64,000 bases of DNA, taken from Fibrivirga algicola (lineage in GTDB: Bacteria; Bacteroidota; Bacteroidia; Cytophagales; Spirosomataceae). Below the pieces are notes generated by a model, which was not told where the DNA came from, made no database searches, and saw only the letters and a list, made by a program, of their open reading frames with translations. A program made the translations under genes and the position numbers. The DNA is taken from NCBI RefSeq assembly GCF_011742925.1, contig NZ_WAEL01000008.1, positions 310,001-374,000 on the forward strand, in the 5' to 3' direction. This document shows, piece by piece, positions 46,349 to 55,188 of this stretch. The first letter of the stretch is position 1. Each line of letters starts with the position of its first letter.

Positions 46349-49021
46349 TTACACGCTGGAGCGGGGTCGCATGTAGAACCAGCCCACCAATAGGGCGATC
46401 CCAAGCATCATGGCCCACTCGTGTGGTTCCGGCACAGCACCATCTTGCTTTAACGTAGCGTTGTCGAGACCATTTTTGTCGGTTTTAATGCCGAATCGAT
46501 TGTAATCAGCCTGGGTTTCCAGCACTACCAGACTCGATACGGGCGAAACCACATGGCCCTCCTGCGCCAGTGACGCCAGCGTTTCGTTGGTCCGGTACGC
46601 CTTGTTAAAATATTGACGGCCCACGCGTTGCATGAGTTGGTTATACGTGAACAACCGCACTAGGTGATCGGGAGCCAGGGTTGCCTGTTGCGGCTCTTTT
46701 TTGGCAGTGCTGTCGTCAGCGTCGGGCACGTCGGCTGTCTCCCGGATAACCACCCCACTACCCGCCAGCAATACCTGGTCGGTGGTTTCGGTCAGTGTAG
46801 GAAACGCATGCTTTTCCAGTAGTTGATGAACATAAGCCAAACTATCGCCCCGCGCTACGTGCAGCACCCGAAGCTCCTGCAACGACTGCAGGTACGGCGA
46901 CAGTTGATCGGTTCCGTTATGCGACATCCAGAAGGTTCGAATTGGTCCGTCCAGAGCCGCCAGCGTCGACAGCCGATCGCCAAACGGGCTGCCCTGTAAA
47001 TCACTCAATGTAGGCCCGGTTGGAGTGCCCTTAGTCACCAGCAACGCGGTAGCGGGCTGACTGATCCGGTAAACAGGAAACAAACTGAATCGTTGGGCCG
47101 ACAATCGCTCATACGCCGTTTTCAGGTTAGCGGGTGTGAGTCGTTGAAGGCCATCGTCGAATACCCAGATAGCGGTTATTTTTTGTTGGGTAGCTGCATC
47201 ATAGGCTGTTTTAAATTCCTGAAAATCCCACGCAGCATTCACATCCAGATAAATATTTTCCGGCCTAAACGCCCCATTCGCAGCCGTTACAGACTGCATC
47301 TGATACGTTTTCCCGGCCAGCCTGAACGGCTCAGCAGACAGAGGCGGCGCGTCTAGTTGCAGAGCCCATTCAGGTTGGTATGACTGGCGTTGACCTAACT
47401 CCAGATTCGCCAGGGAGCCAGACAAGCCCTGCATTGTCAACGTTGTTGGCGCCTGGTCGAAAGTTACTTTCAGGACTTCCGTTGCGTCGCTGGCATCTGG
47501 CCCTTCGAACCAGGGATTCAGGTACGTCAGTGTTTTCCCATCATACCTCAAAGGCGATGTAATGCCAATCTTCAGTTGGCGGCTCTCACCCGGTAGTACC
47601 GGAAATACTCGAACCGTTACGCGGTTACCCTCCTGCCAGGTCACAATGGATGGATCTCGGGAAACGGCGCGGCTTTCTACGCCAACCACCTGCGTATAAG
47701 CCGAATCCGCTTTGGCCTGAGTAGTTAACCGAGCCGGTTCTTCGCGACCGCCAATCCAGAGCGACAGCGCCGATACGGCCGAGCCCGCGGGCAGGTGAAA
47801 CGTATAGAGCGCCTCCCGGCTTTCCCACTGCGCGGCACTTTGTACCCAAATCGTTTTCTCGGTGTAGCTCAGCCGGTACTGCGGCCAGATACGTACCTGC
47901 GTGGTCAACTGCGACGTGGTCAGATTACGGCCGCTCCAGAATTTGGTTTCAGTGCCGTAGTGCTGCTGACCAACAGTGCGCAGCAGCTTGGTCTGATTAT
48001 CACTCGTAAAGGGCAAAACAGGAAAAATGTTCTGTGCGATGACGACCAGCGGATCGTGCAGCCGAACATCGTCAAGGGCAGTCAGGTTACCAAATGAGCG
48101 GCTCCAGGGCGACGTGCCATACACCAGCCCCACCTTTAGTACCCGATCGGTAAAGGAACCGGGCGTCAGTTGCTGCGCCATCTGCACCCACACGGGTACG
48201 TCGCTGGTTTTGCGTAGGGGCGCTTCCATACGTACCTGATTCAGCCGGTCAGCGGTGTGGTACCAGTTTACCAGAAAAATAAGCAGCAGGGAAACGGGTA
48301 CCGCAAGACCGGTAAGCACCGCCCTTCTCAGGTACGTTCGCTGGCGGGCACCCATCCACAGTTGCCGTCCCACTACAAGCGCCAGCAGCGCTGGCACGAA
48401 AGTGTGATACGATATACCCAGCGCAAACAAACCTGGAATACTGATGAGGTACAAGGAAGCCAGATAAACGCTCTGATACAGAAAGAGCAGAAAAGCACCT
48501 GCCAGCCCGGCGTAAAGCAGTTGTTGTCCTCTACGGGGTAGCAGATCAGCCCAGGTATGCAGTATCAACAAGGCACCGCTTCCAACGATGATCCAGCATA
48601 GCCAGGGCACCGATTGCTCAAAAACGGCCATTTGGCGGTTTAGCGCGAACGCACTCATATAGCTGAGCAGCAACGATAGCCAGGTAGTAGCCTGTTGCCG
48701 CCGATCATTTCTGAACACGTACGCAACACCACCACCTGCAATCACTCGCAAACCAAAAAGGACAGTTAGTCCATATTGAACGCAAAACCAAATCAGACTT
48801 TCCTGCTGTTGCATAGCATCACTTGATATCCGCCCATACAAAACAGAAGCGATGACAGATAGAACTAGAAATACTAATCCAGCCCGAAAAATGGGATCAC
48901 GAAAAGCTGCCTGCCAGTCTACCATATGATCGCTCACTGTTCCCGGTTGAGGGCTTAAAGGCGTCGAGTACGCTTCCTCGCTGGATGCGCTCTTGCTAAC
49001 AAGTTTACAATTTGAGATCAT
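46349..49021 (-). CDS. XrtN-system VIT domain protein with PEP-CTERM-like tail
   Basis: 890 residues. The N-terminal 260 residues hold about eight hydrophobic helices, starting at FRAGLVFLVLSVIASVLYG. Then comes a VIT-like beta domain (about 385-500: LYTFHLPAGSAVSALSLWIG, VRVFPVLPGESRQLKI) and a region with ITAIWVFDDG resembling a von Willebrand A start. The last 28 residues are a sorting signal: V-P-E-P-H-E-W-A, a hydrophobic helix, then MRPRSSV. It is the evident substrate of the exosortase encoded 57 bp downstream, in the same operon. Its physiological role is unknown. Confidence 0.9.
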   Translation of the reverse strand: MISNCKLVSKSASSEEAYSTPLSPQPGTVSDHMVDWQAAFRDPIFRAGLVFLVLSVIASVLYGRISSDAMQQQESLIWFCVQYGLTVLFGLRVIAGGGVAYVFRNDRRQQATTWLSLLLSYMSAFALNRQMAVFEQSVPWLCWIIVGSGALLILHTWADLLPRRGQQLLYAGLAGAFLLFLYQSVYLASLYLISIPGLFALGISYHTFVPALLALVVGRQLWMGARQRTYLRRAVLTGLAVPVSLLLIFLVNWYHTADRLNQVRMEAPLRKTSDVPVWVQMAQQLTPGSFTDRVLKVGLVYGTSPWSRSFGNLTALDDVRLHDPLVVIAQNIFPVLPFTSDNQTKLLRTVGQQHYGTETKFWSGRNLTTSQLTTQVRIWPQYRLSYTEKTIWVQSAAQWESREALYTFHLPAGSAVSALSLWIGGREEPARLTTQAKADSAYTQVVGVESRAVSRDPSIVTWQEGNRVTVRVFPVLPGESRQLKIGITSPLRYDGKTLTYLNPWFEGPDASDATEVLKVTFDQAPTTLTMQGLSGSLANLELGQRQSYQPEWALQLDAPPLSAEPFRLAGKTYQMQSVTAANGAFRPENIYLDVNAAWDFQEFKTAYDAATQQKITAIWVFDDGLQRLTPANLKTAYERLSAQRFSLFPVYRISQPATALLVTKGTPTGPTLSDLQGSPFGDRLSTLAALDGPIRTFWMSHNGTDQLSPYLQSLQELRVLHVARGDSLAYVHQLLEKHAFPTLTETTDQVLLAGSGVVIRETADVPDADDSTAKKEPQQATLAPDHLVRLFTYNQLMQRVGRQYFNKAYRTNETLASLAQEGHVVSPVSSLVVLETQADYNRFGIKTDKNGLDNATLKQDGAVPEPHEWAMMLGIALLVGWFYMRPRSSV

Positions 49022-49131
49022 AAAGTACTTTGTTTTTCAAAGTGTAAAATGATGTAAAAACGACCAGTACACGCGATGCGAACTGACTACAACCAGACAG
49101 AACTAACTAATTGATTATCAACAACATGAGA

Positions 49132-49434
49132 TCAGACAGTACCGCGAATGAAGGCTTCGAGGGCGTTCAGATGATCGGTAAAGGCCTGTTTTCCTGACTC
49201 AGTAGCCAGGTACGTTGTATTGGGTTTCCGACCAACAAACTGCTTCTGAATCAGCACGTACCCCTGCTCTTCGAGCGCCCGCAGGTGCGTCGACAGGTTA
49301 CCGTCTGTCAGGCCGAGTAATTCTTTCAATTCATTAAAACTGACCGCGTCATTAACCATCAGCACCGACATGATGCTGAGGCGGGCCTTGCTCTCGAAGG
49401 CTTTGTTGAAGCGAGACAGTACGTCGTTCATCAT
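49132..49434 (-). CDS. Winged-helix transcriptional regulator
   Basis: A 100-residue ArsR/MarR-like DNA-binding protein: SKARLSIMSVLMVNDAVSFN, then the recognition region LKELLGLTDGNLSTHLRALE and the wing GRKPNTTYLAT. No metal-binding Cys is present. Its start codon overlaps the stop of the upstream membrane protein gene by 4 nt (ATGA at 49431-49434). Such regulator-membrane protein pairs are common in Bacteroidota. It may regulate the XrtN genes downstream. Confidence 0.88.
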   Translation of the reverse strand: MMNDVLSRFNKAFESKARLSIMSVLMVNDAVSFNELKELLGLTDGNLSTHLRALEEQGYVLIQKQFVGRKPNTTYLATESGKQAFTDHLNALEAFIRGTV

Positions 49435-50093
49435 GCGGCGGCGGGTGCGTTCTGGGGTCTATCGTATTTCAGCCACATCACGGTGCCATACACCACGTGC
49501 AGCACACCGAAGCCGATGGTCCAGGCCAGCAGGCTGTAGCCCGTCAGAAAAAGGGACAGTAATCCTAAACCGACCTCGCACAAACCCAGGTATTCGAGAT
49601 CGCGGTAGGTGTAGCGGCTGGCGTTTAGCAAAGTTAGTCCGTAAAAAGTGAGCATAGACGGGCAAACCAACCAGAGAAGCTGGTGATAGACCAGACCAAG
49701 GCAGAAAATACCACCAACCAGCAGCGGTACCATCAGCGCCCAGATCATGCGCCGAGATGCTGACGTCCAGACACTCAGTCCCTGACGGCGGGCTTTCCGG
49801 AAGGTAAAATACCCGGCCGCCAATAAGGCTAATACAAGCACAATACTGGCGTCGACAAACAGAAACTTCGCGAGTTCGCGTTGTGTCATCGGTGCGAGCG
49901 CCTGGTAATTACCGGAATCGAAGAACGTGAACCAGCCCTTTCGCAGCCGCAGGTAAGCCGCCAGGGCCCCACACAGCGCAATGACTCCCGCCGAAACCCC
50001 CGACAGGCCACTCAGCGATAGAAACTTGGTCGACCGCTCCATCAGGCCACGGATCTCGGTCAGCGTTTGTAGATGTTCGCGCGACTCAGTCAT
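49431..50093 (-). CDS. Hypothetical membrane protein paired with a winged-helix regulator
   Basis: 220 residues with six hydrophobic segments. A soluble N-terminus (EHLQTLTEIRGLMERSTKFL) precedes the first helix (SLSGLSGVSAGVIALCGALA). The helix set and the 4-nt overlap with the downstream regulator gene match a frequent Bacteroidota gene pair. It might sense an envelope signal and sequester the regulator, but that is speculation. No catalytic motif is visible. Confidence 0.75.
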   Translation of the reverse strand: MTESREHLQTLTEIRGLMERSTKFLSLSGLSGVSAGVIALCGALAAYLRLRKGWFTFFDSGNYQALAPMTQRELAKFLFVDASIVLVLALLAAGYFTFRKARRQGLSVWTSASRRMIWALMVPLLVGGIFCLGLVYHQLLWLVCPSMLTFYGLTLLNASRYTYRDLEYLGLCEVGLGLLSLFLTGYSLLAWTIGFGVLHVVYGTVMWLKYDRPQNAPAAA

Positions 50094-50140
50094 TGAGTAT
50101 AGGATTTGGAATTACAGAAATCGGATTGGTCATCGCTTAC

Positions 50141-50554
50141 TCAACCAGTTGGGATCATGGGTAGCCACTCCGAAAGCCCAACGCCAAGATCCCACTTCTT
50201 CATGAGTTTGGGCACGAAGATAAGCAGACCAACAACGAAGGCCACGATGGCGACGATAAGAACCCCCCCCGAGGCCAGGTCTTTAGCCGCCCGAATGAGT
50301 GGGTCGCGCTCAGTGGTAACCCGATCGGCCAGTTTTTCGAGAGCGGTATTGAAACTCTCGGCGGCCATGACCAGGCCCATTTGCGTTGCAACCATCGCCC
50401 ACTCCATCACCGACAGGCCAAGCCAGCTACCCATACCGATAACCAGCAGCGCTCCCAGCAAGTGAATTTTAGCGTTATTCTCGAATCGGAACAGATCGAT
50501 CACACCCTGTGCGGCGAACCGGAAACTCCGAAAAACTTTACCAATGTCGATCAT
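50141..50554 (-). CDS. dgkA: Diacylglycerol kinase, prokaryotic DgkA family
   Basis: 137 residues, three transmembrane helices. The catalytic signature E-S-F-N-T-A-L-E-K-L-A-D follows the second helix, with the Glu pair that binds magnesium, and FRFENNAKIH precedes the first. Gram-positive relatives act on undecaprenol, E. coli DgkA on diacylglycerol; the substrate here is uncertain. A C-terminal 20-residue extension (VGLSEWLPMIPTG) is beyond the family core. It lies 21 bp downstream of the DUF1361 gene. Confidence 0.9.
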   Translation of the reverse strand: MIDIGKVFRSFRFAAQGVIDLFRFENNAKIHLLGALLVIGMGSWLGLSVMEWAMVATQMGLVMAAESFNTALEKLADRVTTERDPLIRAAKDLASGGVLIVAIVAFVVGLLIFVPKLMKKWDLGVGLSEWLPMIPTG

Positions 50555-50575
50555 AGTAACCAGGAAGCCGGGCAG

Positions 50576-51298
50576 CTAGTAGCGCGCTGCCGACGACACT
50601 TCCTTTTCCACGTAAATGTAGAACGCAACGTACAGCGTGGCTAATCCGAAGCCGTAGGTGAGCACTACTTTTTGCGCCAGTGGGTCATGCAGCGACGTCC
50701 ACAAACTGCGGGTAAGAATCATGGGTTGAGTTATGATACTCCAGCTATTCCAGCGAATGTACCGGCCCAGGTAGATGCCAAAACCCGCCAATCCCTGACA
50801 AGCCATAATAAATGCCCAGGCTGATAAGGGGCCAGCCAGGCTTCGTATGGTGCGGTGGGCCAGCAGGGTGCTATAGAGGCCAGCTAATAGGCCAGACAAG
50901 GCGCCTACAAAGATCATCAGCGTATCGAACCATACCAGGTTGCCGTCGGTCATGCGGAGGTGAAATAAATCGGTGATGATGTACGGCGCGTTGGGCATAA
51001 ACAGCAGCCAGCCACCAACCATTGCCCACGATATCAGTCCATTGCGCGGTCCACGGCCCAGAATACCCGATTGGCGCAGATCGCGCAGTACCAGCATAAC
51101 GCCTAGCGGAAACCAGGCCAGAAAGAGGTTCCACACCAGAAAAATAAAGAACCACCAGTTGCCCGTAAGTAAGCCACGGGCGGTAGCTAACACGAAACAG
51201 GTACCCGTCAACAGGGTCAGGGCAATAAGCCCCTTCCCTCTTGATGGTGTTACGGCGGGTAGAGTACGCTCTACCAAAAACTTAGTCGGATAAAGCAT
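50576..51298 (-). CDS. DUF1361 membrane protein
   Basis: 240 residues, about seven transmembrane helices. Recognisable DUF1361 blocks are LVWNLFLAWFPLG, LLFMPNAPYIITDLFHL and GFGIYLGRYIRWNSWSI. The function of the family is unknown. It is followed by dgkA after 21 bp, so they are probably co-transcribed. Confidence 0.85.
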   Translation of the reverse strand: MLYPTKFLVERTLPAVTPSRGKGLIALTLLTGTCFVLATARGLLTGNWWFFIFLVWNLFLAWFPLGVMLVLRDLRQSGILGRGPRNGLISWAMVGGWLLFMPNAPYIITDLFHLRMTDGNLVWFDTLMIFVGALSGLLAGLYSTLLAHRTIRSLAGPLSAWAFIMACQGLAGFGIYLGRYIRWNSWSIITQPMILTRSLWTSLHDPLAQKVVLTYGFGLATLYVAFYIYVEKEVSSAARY

Positions 51299-51475
51299 TG
51301 TGCTGAAAGTACTTTGAGTTGCAAAGTAAATAGAACGTACCTACACAATCCTAGTAAGCAGAAAAAAATAGTTAGCAAATTGATTAAGCGGGACATACCG
51401 ATTTGCCCCACAGTTACGCAGAATGTTTTCGAGTAAGCCCCCAATAAACTCGCTGCGTACCTCCGTGGCAAACCG

Positions 51476-52579
51476 TTATTTTCCAATTTTCACCCGCATC
51501 ACCTCGTAGGGTCGTTTGCGCGTGTCTTTACCGCCGTTGTTCTTGGCCATGTGGTCAATCTGCGAGGTCGTCACGTACAGGTAACCGTCGTGGATAGCAT
51601 AACTATCCGGCCATTGCAGCAGCACCGTGTCTTTCACCAAATTGGTGCGTTTCAGAGGCGGCTTCGGGTTGCCGCTGGTTTGCAGGCTATACAAGTCATA
51701 GTTCAGGATGTCGCCCAGATACAGGTTGCCTGCCTCATCGATGATCATGCCATCGGTGGTAGTGTAGTGGCCCAGGTCTTCTACTTTCGCTTTCAGGTCA
51801 GCGTCGCTCATCGCCGCATCGCGCAAGGCGGCCGTAGCGATGCGGTACAGCCGGTCGTCAGTCAGCGACTTGTAGTAGAGCATATCACCGTCGGGAGTCA
51901 GGGCCAAACCGTCGGAATTGAACCGCACCGGCCCTTTATCGTCGCGCAGTTCGCGCCCATCGATGATGAATTTGAAGGTCGGGTCTGATTTCACCGATTT
52001 GTCGCCTTGTAGCTTCATGGTGATCTTACCGCTGTTGATGTCGATGATGGCAATACCGCCGTTTTTCGATTCGGTTATGTAGACCACTTCCCGCTGCGTA
52101 TCGACCCGGATATCGTTGAGGTAGCTATCTGGCCCCACCACGTTTTTGAACGAGTATTGCCGAATCACTTTATTAGTCGCCAGGTCGAAGCAGACCAGTT
52201 TGTGGGCATCCCGATACACGCCTTTCTGTTTAGGGCTTGCCGGATCGATCACCCAGAGCCGGTCTTTAGCATCGACGAACTCCGACTGCACGCAGACCCA
52301 TTTATTGGTTGGGTCCTGCCCCACCTTCCAGCTGTTCCAGCTAGCATCGGGGTAGGGTTTTACTGAGCCGTCTTTCAGTACCTCTACCAGCGCATACTTG
52401 TAGGTATCAGACCAATAGGGGTAGTTAACAAAAATCCGCCCTGCCTTCGACACCGCTACGCCTGTCAGCTGGTAGGTGTTGTCTTTAAAAACAGGCTCTA
52501 GCTTTGCCTGCGCCTGTACACCCAGATACGTACCCATAAAGGCCACACAAAGAGCCAGTTGACTAATCCACTTTTTCAT
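51476..52579 (-). CDS. Secreted Yellow/major-royal-jelly-family beta-propeller protein
   Basis: 367 residues with a signal peptide (about 1-23, cleaved after GVQAQ). The sequence follows the MRJP/Yellow six-bladed propeller: LTGVAVSKAGRIFVNYPYW, DAKDRLWVID, SYLNDIRVDTQREVVYITES, FNSDGLALTPDGDMLYYKSL and MIIDEAGNLYLGDI. Bacterial members are periplasmic or secreted with unknown ligand, possibly binding small amines or acting as lactonases like the SMP-30 group. It appears to be transcribed alone. Confidence 0.88.
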   Translation of the reverse strand: MKKWISQLALCVAFMGTYLGVQAQAKLEPVFKDNTYQLTGVAVSKAGRIFVNYPYWSDTYKYALVEVLKDGSVKPYPDASWNSWKVGQDPTNKWVCVQSEFVDAKDRLWVIDPASPKQKGVYRDAHKLVCFDLATNKVIRQYSFKNVVGPDSYLNDIRVDTQREVVYITESKNGGIAIIDINSGKITMKLQGDKSVKSDPTFKFIIDGRELRDDKGPVRFNSDGLALTPDGDMLYYKSLTDDRLYRIATAALRDAAMSDADLKAKVEDLGHYTTTDGMIIDEAGNLYLGDILNYDLYSLQTSGNPKPPLKRTNLVKDTVLLQWPDSYAIHDGYLYVTTSQIDHMAKNNGGKDTRKRPYEVMRVKIGK

Positions 52580-52779
52580 GATTGTTGAGTTATATCAGTC
52601 AAAACGGCGCAGGTACGTCGAAGGTTTGCTAACCTGAGTGATGGGGCCTCAACCCTGTTGGCTGGCGCAACCGACAAGGAGAAAAAAGTAACGACAGAAC
52701 TGGCAGTGTTGTCTCAGCGCGACGTATCAATCGGTGCCGGCTGCGTTAGCTGACGGCAACTTATTCTTATATTTCCGGC

Positions 52780-54030
52780 ATGCAATCAACGCTACCGCCT
52801 ACTCCTACCCCTACGCTTCGTGCGGTGCTCACCATGCCTGTGCTCGTCGCCGCGCTGGGTTACTTTGTTGATGTGTATGACCTGCTCCTGTTCAACATTG
52901 TGCGGGTGCCGAGCCTAACCGAACTGGGGTTATCTGAGAAAGACGTTTCGCTGGTTGGCGGGCGTATCTACAACTTTCAGCAGGCCGGTTTGCTCCTGGG
53001 TGGCATTCTCTGGGGCATTCTGGGCGACAAACGCGGGCGGCTATCGGTGTTGTTTGGCAGTATCATTACCTACTCGCTGGCTAACTTGGCCTGCGGTATG
53101 GTGCACTCGGCCGATACCTACGCCTGGCTGCGTTTTATGGCGGGACTGGGTCTGGCGGGCGAACTGGGAGCGGGTATCACACTGGTTAGCGAAGTGCTGC
53201 CTAAACACCTGCGCGGTTACGGCTCGTCGGTGGTGGCGGGCGTGGGTCTGTTGGGGGCAGTAGCCGCTTTCCTAACCGTGCAGGTTACGGGCAACTGGCG
53301 ACTGACGTACCTGATTGGCGGTGGCCTGGGACTGGCCCTGCTGGTACTTCGCCTGGGCGTGCTGGAATCCGGGCTGTATAAAGATGTAGTGCAGTCGGCA
53401 GTGAAGCGGGGTAACTTTGGCGTGTTCTTCACCAACCGCGACCGGTTCCTGCGGTACATGCGCTGCATGGGCATTTCGCTGCCCACCTATTTTATCATTG
53501 GCCTGCTGGCTACGTTTGGCAATGAATTTGGCAAAGCGCTGGGCATCGACACCCCCATTTTACCCGGCAAATGCGTGATGTACACTTACATCGGTATGGC
53601 GGCGGGTGATCTGTTCAGCGGTTTTTTCAGCCAATGGCTGCGGTCGCGACGGGCGGCCATTGGCTGGATGATGGCCTTTACGGGTGCCTTCGCCGCCTTG
53701 TTTTTGTCGGGGGCCATCAACTCGGCCCCAGTTTTTTACGTCGTTTGCGGCTGTATGGGCTTCGGCATTGGCTACATCGCCATGTTCCTGACGGTTACCG
53801 CCGAGAGTTTTGGTACCAACCTGCGTGCTACGGCTACTACCTCGGTCGCCAACAACGTGCGGGCCACCACCCTACTGAGTATTCCGGCCTTTCAATACCT
53901 GAAAACGGTACCGTCGCTGGGTACGCTAGGGGCTGGCGCTCTTGTTGGCCTACTCTGTTTCGCCATTGGTGCCTGGTCGTTGTGGGCCATCGACGAAACG
54001 TACGGGAGAGAGCTCGACTACGTGGAATAA
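52780..54030 (+). CDS. Major facilitator superfamily transporter
   Basis: 416 residues with 12 transmembrane segments. The first helix has GYFVDVYDLLLFN, resembling the D-x-x-D start of the aromatic-acid:H+ and metabolite:H+ symporters. The loop 2-3 motif is GILGDKRGRLSVL, and the helix 4-5 region has AGLGLAGELGAGITLVSEVLP. The substrate is unknown; position suggests a sugar or organic acid. The first copy of the CTAAG repeat array follows 14 bp after its stop codon. Confidence 0.88.
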   Translation: MQSTLPPTPTPTLRAVLTMPVLVAALGYFVDVYDLLLFNIVRVPSLTELGLSEKDVSLVGGRIYNFQQAGLLLGGILWGILGDKRGRLSVLFGSIITYSLANLACGMVHSADTYAWLRFMAGLGLAGELGAGITLVSEVLPKHLRGYGSSVVAGVGLLGAVAAFLTVQVTGNWRLTYLIGGGLGLALLVLRLGVLESGLYKDVVQSAVKRGNFGVFFTNRDRFLRYMRCMGISLPTYFIIGLLATFGNEFGKALGIDTPILPGKCVMYTYIGMAAGDLFSGFFSQWLRSRRAAIGWMMAFTGAFAALFLSGAINSAPVFYVVCGCMGFGIGYIAMFLTVTAESFGTNLRATATTSVANNVRATTLLSIPAFQYLKTVPSLGTLGAGALVGLLCFAIGAWSLWAIDETYGRELDYVE

Positions 54031-54044
54031 ACGGTCGGTTGTCC

Positions 54045-54088
54045 TTCTAAGGAGTTTCTAAGACGTGCTTAAGTTGGTTCTAAGGTGA
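54045..54088 (+). promoter_or_regulatory. Array of four 11-bp CTAAG repeats upstream of the TreZ-like gene
   Basis: Four head-to-tail 11-bp units starting at 54045, 54056, 54067 and 54078. Their first seven bases read TTCTAAG, TTCTAAG, GCTTAAG and TTCTAAG, each followed by four variable bases. The spacing is exactly 11 bp throughout. OmpR/PhoB-type winged-helix response regulators bind such 7+4 direct repeats. The array ends 69 bp before the chosen start of the TreZ-like gene. Related arrays lie at 58664, 58750 and 61383. Confidence 0.8.
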
Positions 54089-54157
54089 CCAATGGATCTT
54101 GCAAACTGGATGAGTAGCAGGCCTTTCCTGCGTATTCGCTCCCGTCCAGCAATAGCT

Positions 54158-55105
54158 ATGATACACCAACTCAACGTCAGCAAACGATCGATCGGGGTCA
54201 CCTTCAACGCCAGTCAGGAAGCCGAAATAACGCTATGGGCACCCTGGGCCACCACGGTCGCCGTTAAACGGTACCGCGACTCGGCCATCCTGCCGCTCAC
54301 CAGCCATGATAATGGCTATTGGCAACTAACGACCAATGAACTCGCGCCCGGTGACCTGTACTCATTTGTGTTGAACGAACTGGATATCTATGCCGATCCG
54401 GCTTCGCTGGCGCAACCGCAGGGATTGTATGGCCCCTCACAGGCGGTAAGCACCGTTGATTTTTACTGGGAAGATACCTGCTGGGTCAACCCGCCCGCAG
54501 ATGAATACCTTATTCACCCTATAGACCTGCCTACATTTACCCCCGAAGGCACCCTCAACAGTGTGATCGGCCACTTGCCTGGTCTAAAAAAACGGGGTAT
54601 CACTGCCATCAGCATACGGCCGCTTACGCCGTTTTCAGATGCATCAGGCAAGTCCGTAACCAATGATTACCTGTTTGCCATTCCACCCACGTTTGGCGGC
54701 TATCGCCAACTGCAGCACCTGGTCAATGCCTGTCATTATGAGGGCATCGCCGTAGTGATGACGGTTGGTTGCCCGACCACTTATCACCAGCAGATCAAGC
54801 ACGTTTCAGCCGATATGCAGCAGCAAGCCCGTCAGCATTTCCTGATAGAAAACATACTGATGTGGTTTCGGGACTTTCATATTGATGCGATCCGGCTTGA
54901 GGTTGATCAATCGTGTTCCGACGCACCGACCTTACCAACCGACATCAGGGAATGCACCAATGCGCTGACAGCCAAAGACGGGCACCACTATTACCTGCTC
55001 GTGGAACAGGAAATGGCCTCAGATGCATCTGAAAAAACCTATCGGAACGACTGCCTTTATGATGAACCGTATGCCCACACGCTGCACGAGCTATTCCATA
55101 AGTAG
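54158..55105 (+). CDS. Degenerate GH13 protein, TreZ/GlgB-like pseudoenzyme
   Basis: 315 residues. A CBM48-like N-terminal domain (about 1-95, with EITLWAPWATTVAVKRY and GDLYSFVLNELDIYADPAS) and the beginning of a GH13 barrel (DLPTFTPEGTLNSVIGHLPG, ISIRPLTPF) resemble malto-oligosyltrehalose trehalohydrolase or branching enzyme. Region I, normally D-x-x-x-N-H, reads VVMTVGCPTTYH; region II, normally R-x-D, reads IDAIRLEVDQ with Glu248 at the nucleophile; region IV is absent because the protein stops at about half the usual length. It should not hydrolyse alpha-glucans. Its own regulatory array and intact frame argue that it is used, perhaps as a binding or regulatory subunit in trehalose metabolism. 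ATG at 54092 is an alternative start. Confidence 0.78.
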   Translation: MIHQLNVSKRSIGVTFNASQEAEITLWAPWATTVAVKRYRDSAILPLTSHDNGYWQLTTNELAPGDLYSFVLNELDIYADPASLAQPQGLYGPSQAVSTVDFYWEDTCWVNPPADEYLIHPIDLPTFTPEGTLNSVIGHLPGLKKRGITAISIRPLTPFSDASGKSVTNDYLFAIPPTFGGYRQLQHLVNACHYEGIAVVMTVGCPTTYHQQIKHVSADMQQQARQHFLIENILMWFRDFHIDAIRLEVDQSCSDAPTLPTDIRECTNALTAKDGHHYYLLVEQEMASDASEKTYRNDCLYDEPYAHTLHELFHK

Positions 55106-55188
55106 CGTACCGGTTGTTTTCTTTGCCTGACCATACCTCATCACTTTGGTCAGGCTTCCTGTCTGCAAAACGGCCATGAACTAACTAC

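Noticed and set aside
51271-51486. 71-codon minus-strand frame between the Yellow-family and DUF1361 genes
   Set aside because: Overlaps the starts or ends of both neighbours and has no gene-like codon pattern beyond a short hydrophobic run.
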